Assembly: GCF_014898055.3 (NCBI RefSeq)
Contig: NW_023601543.1
Coordinates: forward strand, 15,523,314 to 15,587,313
DNA from: Talpa occidentalis
Taxonomy: Eukaryota > Chordata > Mammalia > Eulipotyphla > Talpidae
Direction: 5' to 3'
Length of the DNA stretch: 64,000 bases
Part shown: positions 1 through 10,607 of the stretch, one piece after another
How positions within the stretch are numbered: position 1 is the stretch's first letter
Layout of the letters: every line of letters starts with the position of its first letter
Position numbers and translations under genes: made by a program
The notes under the pieces: model-generated
What the model was told of the DNA's origin: nothing
The model's input: only the letters and a program-made list of their open reading frames with translations
Databases searched by the model: none

Positions 1-81
1 CCAGGGATCAAACCGGCACTGCAGAGGCTACAGGTAGCTTCACAGCCCAGCGCTCAACTGCTGCGCCATCAGGGGAGGCCT
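1..81 (-). mobile_element. tRNA-derived SINE, head only (cut by window edge)
   Basis: Read on the minus strand this is the first ~80 bp of the SINE found throughout the window. It begins ggcctcccc, has an A-box-like segment near gcgcagcagttgagcgctgg, and ends in the B-box core (ccggtttgatccc). The body and tail lie outside the window. Confidence 0.85.
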
Positions 82-420
82 TGAATTATTTTTAATGAAG
101 TAGCATTATAGCATTATAAATTTCAGGTGTTCATTACTGGAAATCAACATGTGTGTATGCTATATAAAGTTCACCTTGAAAAGTCCAAATCTATCTTTTA
201 CCATACCATTATCCATTTTTTTCCAAATTTACCCACCCTCATTCTCCCTTCACTCCTGGCAACCACTGATTGGTCTTACAGTCCAAAAGTTCATTTTTCT
301 CATCTGTTTGTTCTCAATATATATCACCTATGAGTGAAATCATGGTGTTTTTCTTACTTGATTTCACTAAGCATAATCCCTCTAGGTCCATCCTTGGTGT
401 TGCAAATGGCGTTGTTTATA
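82..420 (-). mobile_element. L1 3' end, minus orientation
   Basis: The stretch reads as the reverse complement of an L1 3' UTR and ORF2 terminus. Recognisable pieces are the C-rich segment with ctggcaaccactgattgg, then cctatgagtgaaatcatgg, then taggtccatccttggtgttgcaaatgg. It stops abruptly at ~420, where the L1 sequence flips strand. Old and mutated, not coding. Confidence 0.75.
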
Positions 421-540
421 GATTGTGGCACTATTTACAATAGCCAGGACTGGAAACAACCCAAGAGCCCATTGATTGATGACTCAATAAAGAAGATATG
501 GTATAAATACACAATGGAATACTATTCAGCTATAAATTGA
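421..540 (+). mobile_element. L1 fragment, inverted relative to its neighbour
   Basis: This is L1 sequence in plus orientation: tttacaatagccaggactgg, then gactcaataaagaagatatgg, then ggaatactattcagctataaa. In a normal L1 this segment lies immediately upstream of the piece at 82-420. Here it is joined to it head to head, as expected from 5' inversion (twin priming) during insertion. Confidence 0.75.
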
Positions 541-1320
541 TTTTCATATGTTGAACCAACCTTGTATCTCTGTAATGAATCCCACTTAGTCACAATGGAT
601 AATTGTTTTAATGTATTGCTCAATTCCATTTGCCAATATTTTGTTGAGGCTCTTTTCATCTATATTTACCAGAGATGTAAGTCCATAGTTTTCTCCTTTT
701 TTTTGCATTCTTTGTTTGGTTTTAGGGTCAGGGTAATGCTGACCTTATAGAATGTGTTTGGGATCTTTCTCCCAACTTCACTTTTTTTTTTTTTTTTTTT
801 TAAGATTTTGAGAAGGATAGATACTAGTTCCCTTTGGAAGGCCTGTAGAATTAGTGAAGCCATCTGGTCCTAGGATTTTGCTCTTAGGGAAACATTTGAT
901 TACATTTTTGATTACTTGTGATTGGTCTGTTCAAGCTATCTCTGTCATTCTAATTTAGTCCTGGAAGTTTGTATGATTCTAAAAATTTCTCCATTTCTAC
1001 TATGTTGTCTAATTTGTTTATATACGTTCATAGTAGTTGCTTATGAACCTGCATATTTCTGTGATATCAGTTGTAATTTTCCTCTTTAATTTCTCATTTA
1101 CTTTATTTGGGTTTTCCCTTTTTCCTTAGTGAGCCAAGCTAAGAGTTAATCAATTTTATTCATTTTTCAAAGGACTAGCTCTTGGTTTCATTGATCTTTT
1201 AGATCATCTCTTTGGCTTCTATTTCAGTTTTTCCTCTAATTTTTATTTTTTCCTTCTTTCTACTGGTTTTTGATTTTTGTTTGTGAGTCTGGTCTCACTC
1301 CTTATTGAAAAGTTCCACTG
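541..1320 (-). mobile_element. Degenerate L1 ORF2 (reverse transcriptase region)
   Basis: Minus-strand L1 ORF2 remnant. Landmarks in consensus order include catatgttgaaccaaccttg, gaatcccacttagtcacaatgg, aatattttgttgaggctctt, gccatctggtcctagg, gatatcagttgtaattttcctc and ggtttcattgatctttt. Stops and indels are frequent and a T-tract interrupts it at 781-800. It is probably an older L1 into which the inverted L1 at 82-540 was inserted. Confidence 0.8.
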
Positions 1321-1600
1321 AAAATACTTGCTGTGCTCAGTCATGTGTGTAGCCTGGCTGTAACCTCCCTTTCCTCTCCCTGACCTCCTCACCCCCTTCC
1401 CTCTCCCCCCACCCCCCTACACAGAGTGAACCACCAAACTCAGTATAAAATTTCCATGGGACAGTTCCCTATCATTGGCAATGAACTAGTGAAACTCCCA
1501 GTGTGCAAAATTTATTTTTTGCTAATTGTTCTTAGGGGAGAGGATCAGTTGAGTGTCTTTATTCTGCCATGTTGTAGGTGGTCATGATTGTTTTTCAAAG

Positions 1601-2430
1601 CAATTACTCATTCTCTGGTAATTCCTTAATTTCCTTCCCATTTCTAGTGTTAGAAAATTATTCAAGGAGCCCTTGTTCTTTTTTTTTTTTTTTTTTAGAT
1701 TGTTATTAGAAACCAAAATCTGGGCACAAGATGTACTCATTGCTATTAAAGTGTCATGCCTTCTAGGTCCTCTTAGATGACATAAGGATATGTGTCTTTA
1801 TACTAACTCATGTATATACACATATATAAATTTCTGTATGTAGCCATATGACCCTATATTAACCTAAGTATGTGTTCAAGCTGATTATTTCCAACTCTTA
1901 TTTCCACATGGATCGTTCTAGCCTTGATTATCTGTAATCTCACAGTCTGCCAGCAAGAAACCTGATTCCACAATCTGCCATCTATTTATTTAGTTGTTGA
2001 ATTCCAGTATATATGTATAGTGGTATCAGAATTGTTAACCCACAGCCCTGTGGGAAATGATGTTCTCAAATAGAGTATAGTGTTTATGTAGTCTTTAAGT
2101 CTTCACTTACATGCAAAATTATTTAGTTCAGCACCCTCACAATTTTTAGTAACTCTAAATGTCCTTATTTGTTCCATTTCTCCCTATTCAGGCATAGCTA
2201 TGTGGTATTGAGTTAGGAAACAAATTCAGGTGGTAGACATCCCACTACATTCAGGATGTCTGATGACTAAGCAGTTTTCCCCCTTCTTCCTTCATGCCCT
2301 GATCAAAGTCGATATGTCTTACTCCTTCCTTTACCACAATTCTCCCCCAGGAGCTGCCTCACCTCATGTGGAAATAGCTTTCTTTAGGGCTATTAAAAGA
2401 TTTTATCTGATGTATCCAAACATATCTGTG
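1601..2430. repeat. Probable ancient LINE-derived sequence, family unassigned
   Basis: Phrases such as accaaaatctgggcacaag, atgtactcattgctattaaa and a run of tatata-type dinucleotides with a later gttcattctag-like segment resemble an old mammalian interspersed repeat I associate with L1M-type elements. A shorter similar piece lies at 23.1 kb. Alignment is by eye and weak. The preceding 1321-1600 holds a C/T-rich tract (1380-1420) and nothing else I can name. Confidence 0.35.
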
Positions 2431-2546
2431 TACTAATTAGATACAAGCTGTGACCCTTCCTCTACAAGCTTCATTTTATTTTGCTTAATCCTCATACAAA
2501 TAGTTCCTAAAATTTATTAAGTGTTTACTGTTGTCAGATATTTTCT

Positions 2547-2881
2547 TTTTTTTTTTTTTTTATTTTTTTTTTTAGAGGCATGTTTTATTTATTTATTTAT
2601 TTGTTTGTTTGTTTGTTTTTGTTTTTTTGTTTATACATGCACTGGGTACAGTCAGAAGCGCGGGAGGGTGAGAGAATTCACCAGAGCCAGAGTGGGGAGC
2701 AGAGCAGGCAGAAGGACCGAAGTACACTGCTGAGGGGAGCAGCGGGCGGCAGGAGAGGTCTGCGCGCCATGTGGGACCCTCCTCCAGTGGCCGGGAGCAG
2801 CCGGGGATCGAACCGGCGCCGCAGAGGCCGCGGGCAGCTTCGCAACCCAGCGCTCAACCGCTGCGCCACCGGGGAGGCCCA
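2547..2881 (-). mobile_element. tRNA-derived SINE, young copy with 18-bp TSD
   Basis: Full-length SINE in minus orientation, CpG-rich and close to the young copies at 34.8 and 61.7 kb. It is bracketed by an identical duplication, tgttgtcagatattttct, at 2529-2546 and 2882-2899. The tail (left side) is unusually long: T-rich blocks plus repeated ttta and ttg units. The intact 18-bp duplication and retained CpGs suggest recent insertion. Confidence 0.95.
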
Positions 2882-2929
2882 TGTTGTCAGATATTTTCTA
2901 ACTGTATTAGAAGTGTTAACTTGATTAGA

Positions 2930-3100
2930 CCTTAAAATCCTATGAAGTTGTGTCTATTAATAGTCTGCCATTTTAAATTTTATTTTACTATGCTGCCATT
3001 TTGAAGATGGAAAACAAGGCTCAGAGAGGTTAAATAACTGCTCAATGTCATACACTTCAAACTATGTGCTCTTCTGCTATACAATGCTGCCTCAATTTAC
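2930..3100 (+). mobile_element. MIR SINE remnant
   Basis: The conserved MIR core is visible as gatggaaaacaaggctcaga followed by gaggttaaataactgctcaa. It is diverged and flanks the younger SINEs. Confidence 0.7.
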
Positions 3101-3159
3101 GTGGACTCTAGATCTGAATCTCAGATTATTTGGAAAACAGCAATTAAATAACAAATTTA

Positions 3160-3430
3160 GGGCCTCCCTGGTGGTGCAAGGGGTTAAGCACCACACTATG
3201 AAGCAATCGGCAGCCTCTGCAGCACGAGTTTGATCTCCGGCCGGCCAGGAAGCAACCCACATGGCGCAGTAGACCTCTCCTGTCTTGCCCACTGCACCCC
3301 TCAGTAGTGTATTTCAGTCAGTCTGCCTGTTCTGTTCCCCACTTTGTCTCTGGTGAATCCTCTCACACCCCCACACCTCTGGCCTGTACCTCAACTCTTG
3401 AATGTATAAGTAAATAAATCTTTAAAAAAG
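3160..3430 (+). mobile_element. tRNA-derived SINE, older subfamily
   Basis: Begins gggcctccctggtggtgcaa and ends taaataaatctttaaaaaag. It belongs to an older variant: ggggttaag in the A-box region, caacccacatgg in the body, and cagtcagtctgcctgttctg downstream. Flanked by 12-bp duplications ataacaaattta (3148-3159) and ataacaacttta (3431-3442), one mismatch. Confidence 0.93.
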
Positions 3431-3645
3431 ATAACAACTTTACATGTCTTCTATTTTGTCTTTCTTAGAGGATATTTTTTAGAATTCAGGCCATTTTTGA
3501 AGATAGAAAAATACAAGGAAGTCTAAATCCCAGTGAATCGTATTTCTTGCATAACTTGTCACATATCTTGCTGAATAACTTCTGGTGTGCTAGAGCTCTT
3601 TAGTCAAAGTAATAGAGCAGAACATTTAAAAAGAGAAGAACTATT

Positions 3646-3922
3646 GGGCCTCCCTGGTGGCACAAGGGGTTAAGACATAACCTATGAAGCTATCTGCAGC
3701 CACTGTAGCATGAGTTCGATCCCCCGGCCAGCCAGGGAGCAACCCACATGGTGCAGCAGACCTCTACTGACTCACCCGCTGCTCCCCTCAGCATTGTACT
3801 TTGATCAATCTGCCTGTTCTGTTCCCCACTCTGTCTCTGGTGACTCCTCTGACCCCCCCCATGCCTTTGGCCTGTACCCCAGCTCTTGTGTGCATAAATA
3901 AATAAATCTTAAAAAAAAAAAA
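3646..3922 (+). mobile_element. tRNA-derived SINE, older subfamily
   Basis: Same older variant as the copy 200 bp upstream, in the same orientation, with gggcctccctggtggcacaa at the head and an aataaataaatctt plus A tail. The flanks gagaagaactatt and gagaaggaatgtt look like a decayed target-site duplication. Confidence 0.92.
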
Positions 3923-4014
3923 AGGAGAAGGAATGTTGCTGCAGATGACTAGAAGCTGCTTTCCTAGTTCTGTTCTTCTCCCATTCTTGGCCGTTTTTTG
4001 AGATGCAAACACAT

Positions 4015-4200
4015 TTTAAGTCAATAAATATGTGTCAAGCACCTAATTTGTGCAGGCACTGCACTAGGCACTAGTGAGTACTAGCGAAATCGAGTAAGGG
4101 ATCATTCCACAACTCAAGGAGCTCTCAGCTTGGTGTGGAAAGAACAATGTGTATCTGAAATACAATTTCATATAATATGTAAAGGAACTAAAATGATCTC
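4015..4200 (-). mobile_element. L2 LINE 3' end remnant
   Basis: In plus reading it shows tcaataaatatgtgtcaagc, then ggcactgcactaggcactag, then ctcaaggagctctcagcttg. This is the reverse complement of an L2 3' terminus (gagctcc...ggcacatagtagg...tcaataaa in sense). Confidence 0.6.
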
Positions 4201-5090
4201 GTTAGCCCAGTCTGATCTTCTGGGGGCTTTATTTTCTGTACTATGCTTGATTCATCTGAACATTAAAATGATTCTCTGGTGAGTATCAATGACTTTAGGC
4301 ATCTTGAGAATATTCTGAGACTCAGAGGGTGGACACTCTGGCTTCTAAAGTAGGTGTGGACAATCCACATTATAGAGCATTACAGGTTGACTTTGGGCCT
4401 CTGCAGATGACTGGAGTTTCCAGTCAGCAGAGGGCCAGAAATGGTGACTTGTGCTTGCTTAGTTCCTGCTTAACACTCACTGAGGGACATCCTGAGCTCC
4501 ACCTAATATTCCTTTGGCCCCCAGACTTCCTTATCCATTTGTAGGCTGGAATTTCCTGGCTTCCTCCTCAGCAGCCCTTTATCTCCCCAGCCTAATTAGT
4601 AGATTGGTGGGAGGTAGCCTCAGAAAGGGAAGGCTTTTCCCTGGGTACCTATTCTTTGCAGTAATCCAGCCATTTGGGCTTTAATTGGCTTCAGAGGGCC
4701 CCTCAGTGCTTTGTCCTCTGTGCATCAGGAAGTTGACTACTTAATAAACCAAATGGGAATCTTTCAAAAATGCAACGTTAGCTTTTTCTTAGAGCACAAC
4801 TTGAATCACGCAAAGGTACTACAATCATTGCGAGAAACGGTCAGAAACAAAGCTGTGAAGCTGACAAGCTTGTGTCAAGTGCTCTAAATTTTAGGAGTCC
4901 TCTTTTATAGTAGGGTCTTTCATAGGCTGGTCCCTGGGTCCCCTCGCTCAAGCTCCTTCCCTAGGGTTTTTCTTTCCATGCCTGACCCATGCTTTGACCC
5001 ATTTTTAGTGATTCATTCTATCAGAATGCATATGCCCTGTGTTTTGTTTCTAGGAGGTTTATTCACTTAATTTGGGAAAGCATTTTATGG
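4201..5090. other. No gene or repeat recognised
   Basis: Moderate-GC unique-looking sequence. I find no splice-bounded open frame or named repeat. Confidence 0.4.
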
Positions 5091-5335
5091 TAAGATTAGC
5101 AGCCAACAGCTGCAATGTAAGCCAGCACTTACAGGCATTTTGCTCAATCTTTTATACAAATTCATTAAATTCTGTCAATAACCCTATAAGGTTGATTGTT
5201 CTTACTATATCCATTATACAGTTGATGAAACCAAGGCCCAAAGGTTAAGTGACTTGCCTAAAATTGCACAGCTCACAAGAAGTAGACCTGGGATTTGAAT
5301 CTAGTTTGTCTGACACTGGATCCCATGATCTACAA
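5091..5335 (+). mobile_element. MIR SINE, nearly full core
   Basis: The order is classical: cagcacttacaggcattttg, aataaccctataagg, cattatacagttgatgaaacc, aaggttaagtgacttgcc and gggatttgaatctag. One of the best-preserved MIRs in the window. Confidence 0.85.
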
Positions 5336-5434
5336 AACTCCAGATTGTATTGAAAACTGTCTTATGACGAATAATGACCTAGTAGCATACTACTGATAAT
5401 AATAGTACTAGCCCAACATGGTGTTTCTCACACT

Positions 5435-5535
5435 GCAGTTGCCTGTTTACTTGTCTTTTGCCCTTGACAGGTGGTAAACTCCTTGTGGGGCAGTTACTCA
5501 TTTCTTCTTCCCGGTGCCAGGTGGAGTGCTAGTTG
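5435..5535 (+). mobile_element. L2 LINE 3' fragment
   Basis: Contains ggtggtaaactccttgtggg followed by a gtgccaggtggagtgctagt segment, matching the L2 3' UTR pattern of 'aactccttgagggcag ... cctggcacatagtagg'. Confidence 0.5.
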
Positions 5536-5745
5536 AATGAGGAGAGACTGGAGGCAGAAAGACTAGGAAAGGATGTAAGAATTAGAGAGGAGGGGCTATT
5601 GAAGAAGTCCAGATATGTTAGAGGATAAGAGTCTGGATAATGACAGAAGCTGTGAGATACTTTGAAGGGCAGACATGCCAGTATAATGTAGATGAAAGGG
5701 TAAAGAATTAAGAGGAATTAAATATTTCTATGTTGGAAAAATCAG
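5536..5745. repeat. Ancient L2-like/unclassified interspersed repeat
   Basis: The purine-rich wording (gactggaggcagaaagacta, gaagaagtccagatatg) matches an old mammalian repeat I recall as associated with L2 3' regions. Related fragments occur at 6.4-6.9 and 40.3 kb. Family name uncertain. Confidence 0.35.
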
Positions 5746-6004
5746 AAAATAGGCACTACTAATAAATAATTACTCTTGGTTCCCCAGTGGAACTCAGGAC
5801 CAGCTAAGAAGTAAGACACGATAAATGAATGAAGACCAAGTTGCATGTACCCTGTAAAGAATGTGGATTTCCCCACACAGTAATTGACCCACAAAAACAA
5901 CTGCAGTCTTCCACACCAGGCATACCGCTCCTTCTGTAAGTGTCCCAACAGGCTGAGAGCAGGGAAATCATTCTCTTAGAGCAGGCGTATTTGAAAGAGA
6001 AAGC

Positions 6005-6245
6005 CTCAGAACTGGGGTCATCCAACTTTTTCTGCTGAAGTCCAGCTGGTAAGTATTTTGGAGCTTTGCAGGCTGTGTGGTTGGTTTCTGTCACAAGTAC
6101 CTGGCTCTGCTTCTGGGGTGTGAAAGCAGCCATAGGCAATAGGCAAAGGGTCAGGTGTGTCTGTGTCCAGTAAAACTCGAGTTATCAAAAGAGGTAGTGG
6201 ACTGGGTTTGAGTCATGGGCTGGAGTTTGCTGACCTTTGGCATAG
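6005..6245 (+). mobile_element. Non-autonomous hAT (Charlie-type, MER3/MER20-like) fossil
   Basis: Distinctive segments are tccaactttttctgctgaag, gtaagtattttggagctttg, gaaagcagccataggcaata, gtgtccagtaaaact and ggagtttgctgacctttgg. The last pair reflects the near-palindromic ends of this hAT MITE. The exact MER number is from memory and may be wrong. Confidence 0.7.
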
Positions 6246-6429
6246 AAGGAAACAAGCTGAACAATTTCTTCATCTGTCTCATGGTAAGCTAAGTCATACC
6301 TTGAGGAAAAGTGGGTGAAGGGTTCCAGGGAGCCCGTCCATATTGTGGAAGTGTCCTTAAGGAAACTAACATCTGAGAAATACCAGTTCCCCTCAAAAAA
6401 AAAAATGTCATAGACTGAAGTTAATTTGA

Positions 6430-6970
6430 GTAGAATTGTGGAGAGATGCTTATTTTTGGAGATGTTGAGTTTGAGATAACAGCAGAACTGTCAAGTGGTG
6501 ATCACCTAGTTACAGTGATGTCACAAACCAGGTCCCCACAACTGACTACGCATATTTCTCCTCAATTGTGGGTTCAGTGACCTCACAATGGTAGCTTCAC
6601 ACTGGCCAAGGTAGGAGTATTGAGAGCATGGGAATTGGCTAAAGCTAGAAACCTGAGTTTCCTCACCCTTGCCATAAGGCACTTGTCAAACATTTACCAG
6701 CACAACACTGCATATAGAACGTGTGAAGGGTGGACCTGAAATACAGTTGCCGGTAGGACCCAGTGAGGGAGACATCTGCTTGGAGTTGAGAGCTGAACTT
6801 TTGACAGTGGATGTGTCTACTCAGCATGGGTAGGAAAAGAGAAAAGTAACCAAGGTGAAATATTGGGGGACTATTTATAGTTGATGTATGTTGACTAAGC
6901 AGGCAGCAGAGACTTGGATGAGAGATGAAGAAGTAGAAGGAGAATGGGGAAGAGGCATTATCGGTAAGTG
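6430..6970. repeat. Ancient interspersed repeat, probably L2-related
   Basis: ggagatgttgagtttgagat, ggagttgagagctgaac and gcagagacttggatgagaga resemble the same old repeat as 5536-5745. Highly decayed. An open frame at 6888-7190 begins inside it and is not credible as a gene. Confidence 0.35.
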
Positions 6971-7995
6971 GCCATTACTCACTACCTGTGATGTCTTGGC
7001 AAACATCAGAAAAAGACAACTCTTACTCCTGGTTGATTATAAAGCTGCTATCATTAGTTTCACAATGCATTCATATGCTTCTGCATACGCCCCCCTATAC
7101 AGATTGAGTCGAGGGGGGGAAAGAGACTCTAGGACTGTGAGGACATTCCAAATGGACCCAAGGATTTTCCCTCTAAATCTTCCTTCTTGATCTGACAGGC
7201 TATTTGAGGCAAGAAATGGAGATAGAATTTGGAACAGCTTATGTAAATCCAATAAATCCTAATACTAAAGATTAAAAAACCCCATATTTTACATTATTGC
7301 TCTTTAACTGACAAGGAATCTAGCTGTGCTGTAGGTTAAAGTTTTGGACTACAGTCCTAGCTGAGAAACACAACAGAGGAATCCCCACCCCCCCCCAAAA
7401 AAAAAAAGGAAAAGAAAAAAAACTGGATACCCCCAAAGAAAAAACCAGAAAGGGATGAGTTTATTAGTTATAGTCACATAGTAGACATCAAGTAGTGCTT
7501 ACAACTGCCCCTGTGGCCTCCTTATTTTGAGGTGAGCCATCCCTAACTCAGTAAGGACCTTGTTCTCTTCCCAGGGGATTCTGAAGCTCACAAAAATTCT
7601 GCTGCCTTTGTAGTCTACAGGCCCGCTGACTTGAGAGCTCCCTTTGACCTCTCCCCAAGGCCAAATCCCTACAAGGCCCCAGACATATAATGAAGCTCTT
7701 TACTTGCTAGTCCCAGCCCCAGACCCAACCCTGAGGAGACCAAATGAAGCCACAGGTGAGGTCCCAAACACCAGTGCTGGTGAGGCCCACCAAAAGCTTC
7801 ATTCTCCTTATACCGCGCTTTGGTCTCTAAATGCTGTTCTGTTTTTATTTCCCAAGTTTTCTGTGCCATGTTGGAGGTTTGTGAGGCTAATCTGTCTACC
7901 TGTCTACCCTGCTGGGATCTAGGCAATTGACAACAAACACAAGGAGTTAGATATATATCAATGTCTCACCTTTACTGCCTCTTGTCAGTGATGAT
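6971..7995. other. No gene or repeat recognised
   Basis: Contains a C-then-A homopolymer tract (7387-7435), open frames under 100 codons on both strands at 7644-7926 without splice context, and nothing I can assign. Confidence 0.4.
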
Positions 7996-7999
7996 AAAA

Positions 8000-8200
8000 T
8001 ATATTAATAGTTTGCTAGATATTTTATTTTGTATTATATTAATCCTTAGAGCAAGCCTATGAAGTAGGTATTAAGAATATTTTTATTTTATACGAAGAAA
8101 ATGAAGGGACAGAAATGTTGACTGCCTTATCCAAGGTCAGACAGGAGGTGGCAGATTCAGGATCAAAATCCATACACTCTATTGTCTCCCTGCTTGTATC
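8000..8200 (+). mobile_element. MIR SINE remnant
   Basis: gcaagcctatgaagtaggta, gaagaaaatgaagggacaga and tgccttatccaaggtcagac follow the MIR core order. Its right end was split by the L1 insertion that starts at 8219. Confidence 0.75.
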
Positions 8201-8218
8201 TAAAAAACAAGATTCTCT

Positions 8219-8644
8219 CTCTTTTTTTTATGGTTTAAATGTGTATTTAGGAAATGTAATTAATAAAATGTTTTATTTATTAGTGATGGTAAAGATAAAT
8301 AACCTTTTACAATTTTTAATATCTTAAGGAAAGAATAAAAGATTATATAATCTTTGCAAAATTATTCATCATTTTTTGTACCAATACAATTCTACAAAAT
8401 ATTACAGTTGTAATAGTGATTTCCTTAGTAATGTTTTCTTTTTTTCTTTTTTTAAACATTGTTTGCTTCCCCCCACCCCCTCAGATTGAGTCCCCATAGA
8501 ATTTCCTTCCCCAAGGCACCTGTGCACCATCACCACAGTCCCCTGTGCTCTTCCCTCCTCTCTTTGCTCCCTCTCCCTCCTCCGCCCCTGCAGGATGTCT
8601 CTGGTTTATAATTGTCTGCTTTTGCTTTGTTGTGTTTTGTACTG
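8219..8644 (-). mobile_element. L1 3' end with apparent 3'-transduced segment, 18-bp TSD
   Basis: A 426-bp insert lies between identical 18-bp repeats, taaaaaacaagattctct, at 8201-8218 and 8645-8662. On the minus strand it opens with L1 3' UTR sequence (8644 down to ~8455), comparable to the L1 ends at 40.8 and 47.6 kb. An internal A-rich tract follows (complement of 8434-8453). About 200 bp of non-L1, AT-rich sequence then precedes a second, terminal short A tract (8219-8227). An AATAAA lies within the last ~70 bp. The two-tail structure is what L1-mediated 3' transduction produces. The alternative is an L1 subfamily with an unusual 3' UTR. Confidence 0.7.
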
Positions 8645-8662
8645 TAAAAAACAAGATTCTCT

Positions 8663-9265
8663 GTTAAAGATGGACTAGAGGATATGGTTTTTAGGCATGA
8701 GATAGAATGCAGCTTCTGACTATCCCAAGCGAATGAAGGAGTTTTGGTATTGAGTGTCCCCATCCAGATGGGCTTACAGAATGAAGACCAGAAGTTAAAA
8801 AAAAAAAATACTAGGGAGAAATGATACAAGGCCCACATTATCCTTTCAATGAAGTGACCCCACCTTCTGGTTAATATGACCCAATTAATGCTCGCTCTTC
8901 CTCTGTTGGAGAGGAGCAAATGTGGGATTCTAATGCTTTTCCCTTCTGGGCCTTGGCGCAGTAGCCCTCGCACCATGGAGATAAGAGGTGGGGAATGGGT
9001 GTTTCTTGAGGCCCTCCAAAGTGTGTTCAATCTTTTGCAAGCCCCCTGTGATAATGGATGGAAAGTGGCTGGTGCATGACAGGCACTCCATGCATGCTAT
9101 TTCCCGTGGCTCCCAGTCCATTTGGATAGTCCCTGCCTGCTCATGTACATGCGCAAGACGAGGCTTCCTCCCCTGGCTTCCAGCATCTGCCTTTCCCATA
9201 GCCTGTTTGTTAACTGCTGTGATGTGCAGCTCTTCAATTTCACCTATTCTGGTTTTCTGTCATCT
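8663..9265. other. No gene recognised
   Basis: Unique-looking sequence. The minus frame 8530-9030 crosses into the L1 insert and the other frames overlap one another without codon or splice support. Confidence 0.4.
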
Positions 9266-9269
9266 GTTG

Positions 9270-9720
9270 GCAGGTGAATCAGACAATAAAGAGAAAAGGA
9301 GTATAGTGCAAGCGCTATGAAGAAAGTGAAACATGGTAATGGGAGAGAGTGGCTGAGGGAGAGGGCAACATTAGTAGAAATGCCAGCAGAGAAGGCCGCC
9401 CTGGGGAGATAACACTGCGCCGAAACCTGGTGATGGGAAGGATATGGCCAGGCAAAGAGATGGGAGAAGGGAGTCCCAGACAGAAGGAGTAGCAAATGCC
9501 AAGGCTTTTGCTTGGAGCCAAGGCTCCAAGCCGGGACTGAGTTGGCAGGTGCAGAGAATATAAAGAAGGTCAGGCTGAACGGAATGAATCTAGCAGCCGG
9601 GGAGAGGTGAGCTTGTGCTAGGAGGCGGAGAAGCAGGCCGAGTCTGGACCACCAGCACCTCATGGGCCATGGCACACAGTTGGATTTGATTCCAAGGACG
9701 GTGGGCAGTCCCTGGTGGGT
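9270..9720 (-). mobile_element. L2 LINE remnant
   Basis: In plus reading: gagtagcaaatgccaaggct, then agaatataaagaaggtcagg, then cacctcatgggccatgg and ttggatttgattccaagg. This follows the reverse complement of the L2 3' half ('...ggcctttgcacttgctgttcc...'). The 143-codon minus frame here (9244-9675) is L2-derived chance coding. Confidence 0.55.
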
Positions 9721-10557
9721 TTCCCACTTGGCTTCTGAACTTTGCCTTAGTGACTTTTTGTTCTGCCTCCAATTCTTGCTATAATCAATGGTGTCTAGTT
9801 TTCATTGTCCCAGGGAACTCATTAGATCTCCAGTGGTTTAGAACCTTCCATTCTGTGCTGTCTCTGCCCCTCCCAATTCCACCTCTCCCTGTCCTGGCTG
9901 TGAGAGACAGTTCCTTACAGTTCTCAATAGGGGAAAAATCCAGATTCTGGGATCAGATCAGAAAAGGACTCCCTGTGTAATGAAAGGCAACATGAATCTT
10001 CCTGGAGTGGTTAAGCGCAGCAGCACCCCTAAGATGGATAGAGCTGTGACGGTGCGCTGCCCAGGTGGGGGTGTGTCTGAGTACCAGACAGGGAAATATC
10101 CACAGGAGGCCATCCATCTCAGAGGGAATTCGTGGGTGATAACCCACAGTAGTGCCAATTTCCACATGTGTCTCTCATGAGGACATCTCAGGATGATGGA
10201 AGCTCTTGGTGTCTGATAAGTTTTGAAAAAGGTGAGTTAGAGATTTGGGATTTTTCTTTGTGTCCAAGGGACAGAGATAATGTGTGGAGACTTTGAATTC
10301 TCATAAAGGTGAAGTAGGGGGAGTGAAATTTATGTTCCATCAGCTGGGGTAAAGTTGCTTACAGAACTTTCTAGGATTCTATGTGTACCAGATTGCTTGA
10401 AAAAAAATAACCACTTCCATTTGCATCATGCTCTCCAGTTCATTAAAAGGTTTTCGAACATAAAAAATGCTAAGTGGTAAATATTATTCTCTTATACAGG
10501 TCAGAAAAATCAAGGCCAAACTAATTATTAATTACAGTACACGAAGACTTGAACCTA
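9721..10557. other. Mostly unassigned; possible decayed MIR at its right end
   Basis: A MIR-like trace may exist at 10410-10557 (ttattctcttatacaggtca, then cttgaacctaca). A short plus frame at 9980-10180 has no recognised domain or splice context. Confidence 0.35.
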
Positions 10558-10607
10558 CATTAACATGGATGCAGTTTATCTATCCATTAACATGGATGCA
10601 GTTTATC
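10558..10607 (+). repeat. Two-copy tandem duplication, period 27 bp
   Basis: The unit beginning cattaacatggatgcagttt occurs at 10558 and again 27 bp later at 10585; 23 bp of the second unit match exactly. Confidence 0.95.

Noticed and set aside
5804..6139. 111-codon minus frame
   Set aside because: It runs through a hAT fossil and has no recognisable domain.
8530..9030. 166-codon minus frame
   Set aside because: It straddles the boundary of an L1 insert and its TSD, so it cannot be an old conserved gene.
9244..9675. 143-codon minus frame
   Set aside because: It coincides with an L2 remnant; the peptide is Leu/Ser/Pro-rich by composition.
9980..10180. 66-codon plus frame with a protein-like peptide
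   Set aside because: Too short, with an opposing frame of similar length and no clear splice sites; kept only as unassigned sequence.
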